A stretch of 64,000 nucleotides of DNA. Source: Caballeronia zhejiangensis. GTDB taxonomy: Bacteria > Pseudomonadota > Gammaproteobacteria > Burkholderiales > Burkholderiaceae. Of this stretch, positions 62,939-64,000 are shown piece by piece; within the stretch, counting starts at the first letter, position 1; each line of letters starts with the position of its first letter. The notes under the pieces were generated by a model that was not told the DNA's origin, did no database searches, and worked only from the letters and a program-made list of their open reading frames with translations. A program made the position numbers and the translations under genes. The DNA lies in contig NZ_JFHD01000019.1 in the NCBI RefSeq assembly GCF_000698575.1, forward strand, positions 1 through 64,000. Reading direction: 5' to 3'.

Positions 62939-64000
62939 ATGCAAACCGGATTGTTGCGCCGTCTGGTGGTTTGCGCCGCCGCGGTCGTCTCGCTCGCGGG
63001 CATCGCCTCGTGCGGCGGCGGCTCGGACGACAACATGCCGACGGCGACACGTTTCAAGATGTCGATCGTCGTCTCCGATGGCGCCGTGTCCGCGCCTCAC
63101 ACCGACCCGAATCTGAAGAACGGCTGGGGCGTGGCGTTCAACCCGAACGGCTTCGTTTGGGTCGCCGACAACGGCACGCAGACGGCCACGCTCTACGACG
63201 GCAACGGCGTCGTTCAGTCGCTGGTCGTATCGATCCCTCCGAGCGCGTCCGGGCCCGCCAAACCGACAGGAATCGTCTTCAACAAGGGACCGGATCTCAC
63301 GCTCTCGCGCAACGGCAAGTCGGGCGTCGCCGCGTTCGTCTTCGCGGGAGAAGGCGGCTCGATTACCGCGTGGGCGCCCGCCGTCGACATGACGCACGCG
63401 TTCACCGCCGTCGATTCGAGCGCGTCGGGCGCGATCTACAAGGGACTCGCGATCGCCACGACGTCGACGGGCGCGCATCGCCTTTACGCGACCGATTTCC
63501 ATAACAACAAGGTCGACGTCTTCGACGGCACGTTCACGAAGATCGCCGTGCCCGGCGGCTTCAGGGACGCGCAGATTCCGGCGGGTTTCGCGCCCTTCGG
63601 CATTCAGACGATCGGCTCGAAGATTGTCGTCACCTACGCGAAGCAGGACGGCGACGCCGAGGACGACGTGCCGGGCGCGGGCCTGGGCTTCGTCGACGTG
63701 TTCGACATCGACGGCAATCTGACGCAGCGCTTCGCGGCGAACGGGCCGCTCAACGCTCCGTGGGGCATCGCGCAGGCGCCCGGAAACTTCGGCACGTTCA
63801 GCAACGATATCCTCATCGGCAATTTCGGCGACGGCACCATCAACGCGTTCGATCCGAATACCGGCGCGTTCGTCGGCGCGCTCACGGATACCGGCGGCGC
63901 GCCGCTCGTGCAGCACGGTCTGTGGGGCATCGCGTTCGGCAACAACCTGAACGCGCAGCCGTCGAACACGCTGTTTTTCGCCGCCGGGCCGAACGACGAA
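62939..64000 (+). CDS. TIGR03118-type beta-propeller lipoprotein, C-terminus beyond window
   Basis: At least 354 codons. Lipobox IASCG at residue 24, then NHL/six-blade propeller repeats (NGWGVAFNPNGFVWVADNGT, LAIATTSTGAHRLYATDF, LNAPWGIAQAP, GLWGIAFGNNL), matching the TIGR03118 family. Exported, anchored in the envelope. Role unknown. A good GAAGGAG precedes ATG 62939. Confidence 0.85.
   Translation, partial: MQTGLLRRLVVCAAAVVSLAGIASCGGGSDDNMPTATRFKMSIVVSDGAVSAPHTDPNLKNGWGVAFNPNGFVWVADNGTQTATLYDGNGVVQSLVVSIPPSASGPAKPTGIVFNKGPDLTLSRNGKSGVAAFVFAGEGGSITAWAPAVDMTHAFTAVDSSASGAIYKGLAIATTSTGAHRLYATDFHNNKVDVFDGTFTKIAVPGGFRDAQIPAGFAPFGIQTIGSKIVVTYAKQDGDAEDDVPGAGLGFVDVFDIDGNLTQRFAANGPLNAPWGIAQAPGNFGTFSNDILIGNFGDGTINAFDPNTGAFVGALTDTGGAPLVQHGLWGIAFGNNLNAQPSNTLFFAAGPNDE

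Overview
The window is about 64 kb of GC-rich (roughly 63-66%) chromosome from a betaproteobacterium of the family Burkholderiaceae, most likely Burkholderia sensu lato (Paraburkholderia or Caballeronia). The gene content and order fit this: an ornithine/lysine/arginine decarboxylase beside dcd, a DUF3460 protein before scpA, 6S RNA behind zapA, the divergent holC-pepA / lptF-lptG pair, and a cysI-DUF934-cysH-cysD-cysN-cobA operon opposite cysB. Most of it is core genome; small accessory pieces sit at the left edge, around 42-46 kb, at 51.5 kb and after the tRNA at 60.3 kb.

Layout. 1-6.1 kb: an AA10 lytic polysaccharide monooxygenase (cut by the window edge), divergent from a four-gene archaic (Csu-type, spore coat U) chaperone-usher pilus cluster. 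6.1-14.4 kb: a PLP decarboxylase, dcd, a SodC-like lipoprotein that has lost copper ligands, apbC/mrp, an OmpA-family lipoprotein and metG, with a possible small RNA between the last two. 14.4-23.8 kb: tamB-tamA, then DUF3460-scpA-panC-panD and an orphan ParA ATPase. 24-35.7 kb: a cobalamin region made of two facing transcription units, cobU-cbiB-cobC-btuF on the plus strand and btuB-btuC-btuD-cobT-cobS-phosphatase on the minus strand, the latter behind a clear cobalamin riboswitch and a good sigma-70 promoter; cobQ diverges from cobU.

36-42 kb: a coiled-coil ZapB-like protein with zapA, 6S RNA, an EVE protein, a SIMPL protein, lgt, and a LysR regulator divergent from ilvD. 42-46 kb: a 1,315-residue classical autotransporter. 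46-51.4 kb: DUF2486, holC and pepA opposite lptF-lptG and a CbiX chelatase. 51.7-58.9 kb: the assimilatory sulfate-reduction operon (ATP sulfurylase CysDN, APS-type CysH, siroheme CysI, DUF934, and the siroheme methyltransferase CobA), divergent from cysB. 59-64 kb: an orphan branched-chain-type binding protein, tRNA-Leu(CAA), two unknown small membrane proteins of lower GC, an unknown zinc-ribbon membrane protein, and a beta-propeller lipoprotein of the TIGR03118 type cut by the window end.

Functional links. The B12 genes describe uptake (BtuB, BtuF, BtuCD) plus late assembly (CobQ, CbiB, CobC, CobU, CobT, CobS, phosphatase); no corrin-ring genes are present, apart from uroporphyrinogen methylation by CobA, which here belongs with siroheme for CysI. 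The sulfur operon has no cysC and no cysJ, so it uses APS directly and needs an electron donor for CysI that is not obvious. I found no CRISPR array, prophage, insertion sequence or defence system. The least explained pieces are the 11.9-12.1 kb RNA candidate, the degenerate SodC, the 51.5 kb antitoxin remnant and the 60.4-62.8 kb unknown genes.
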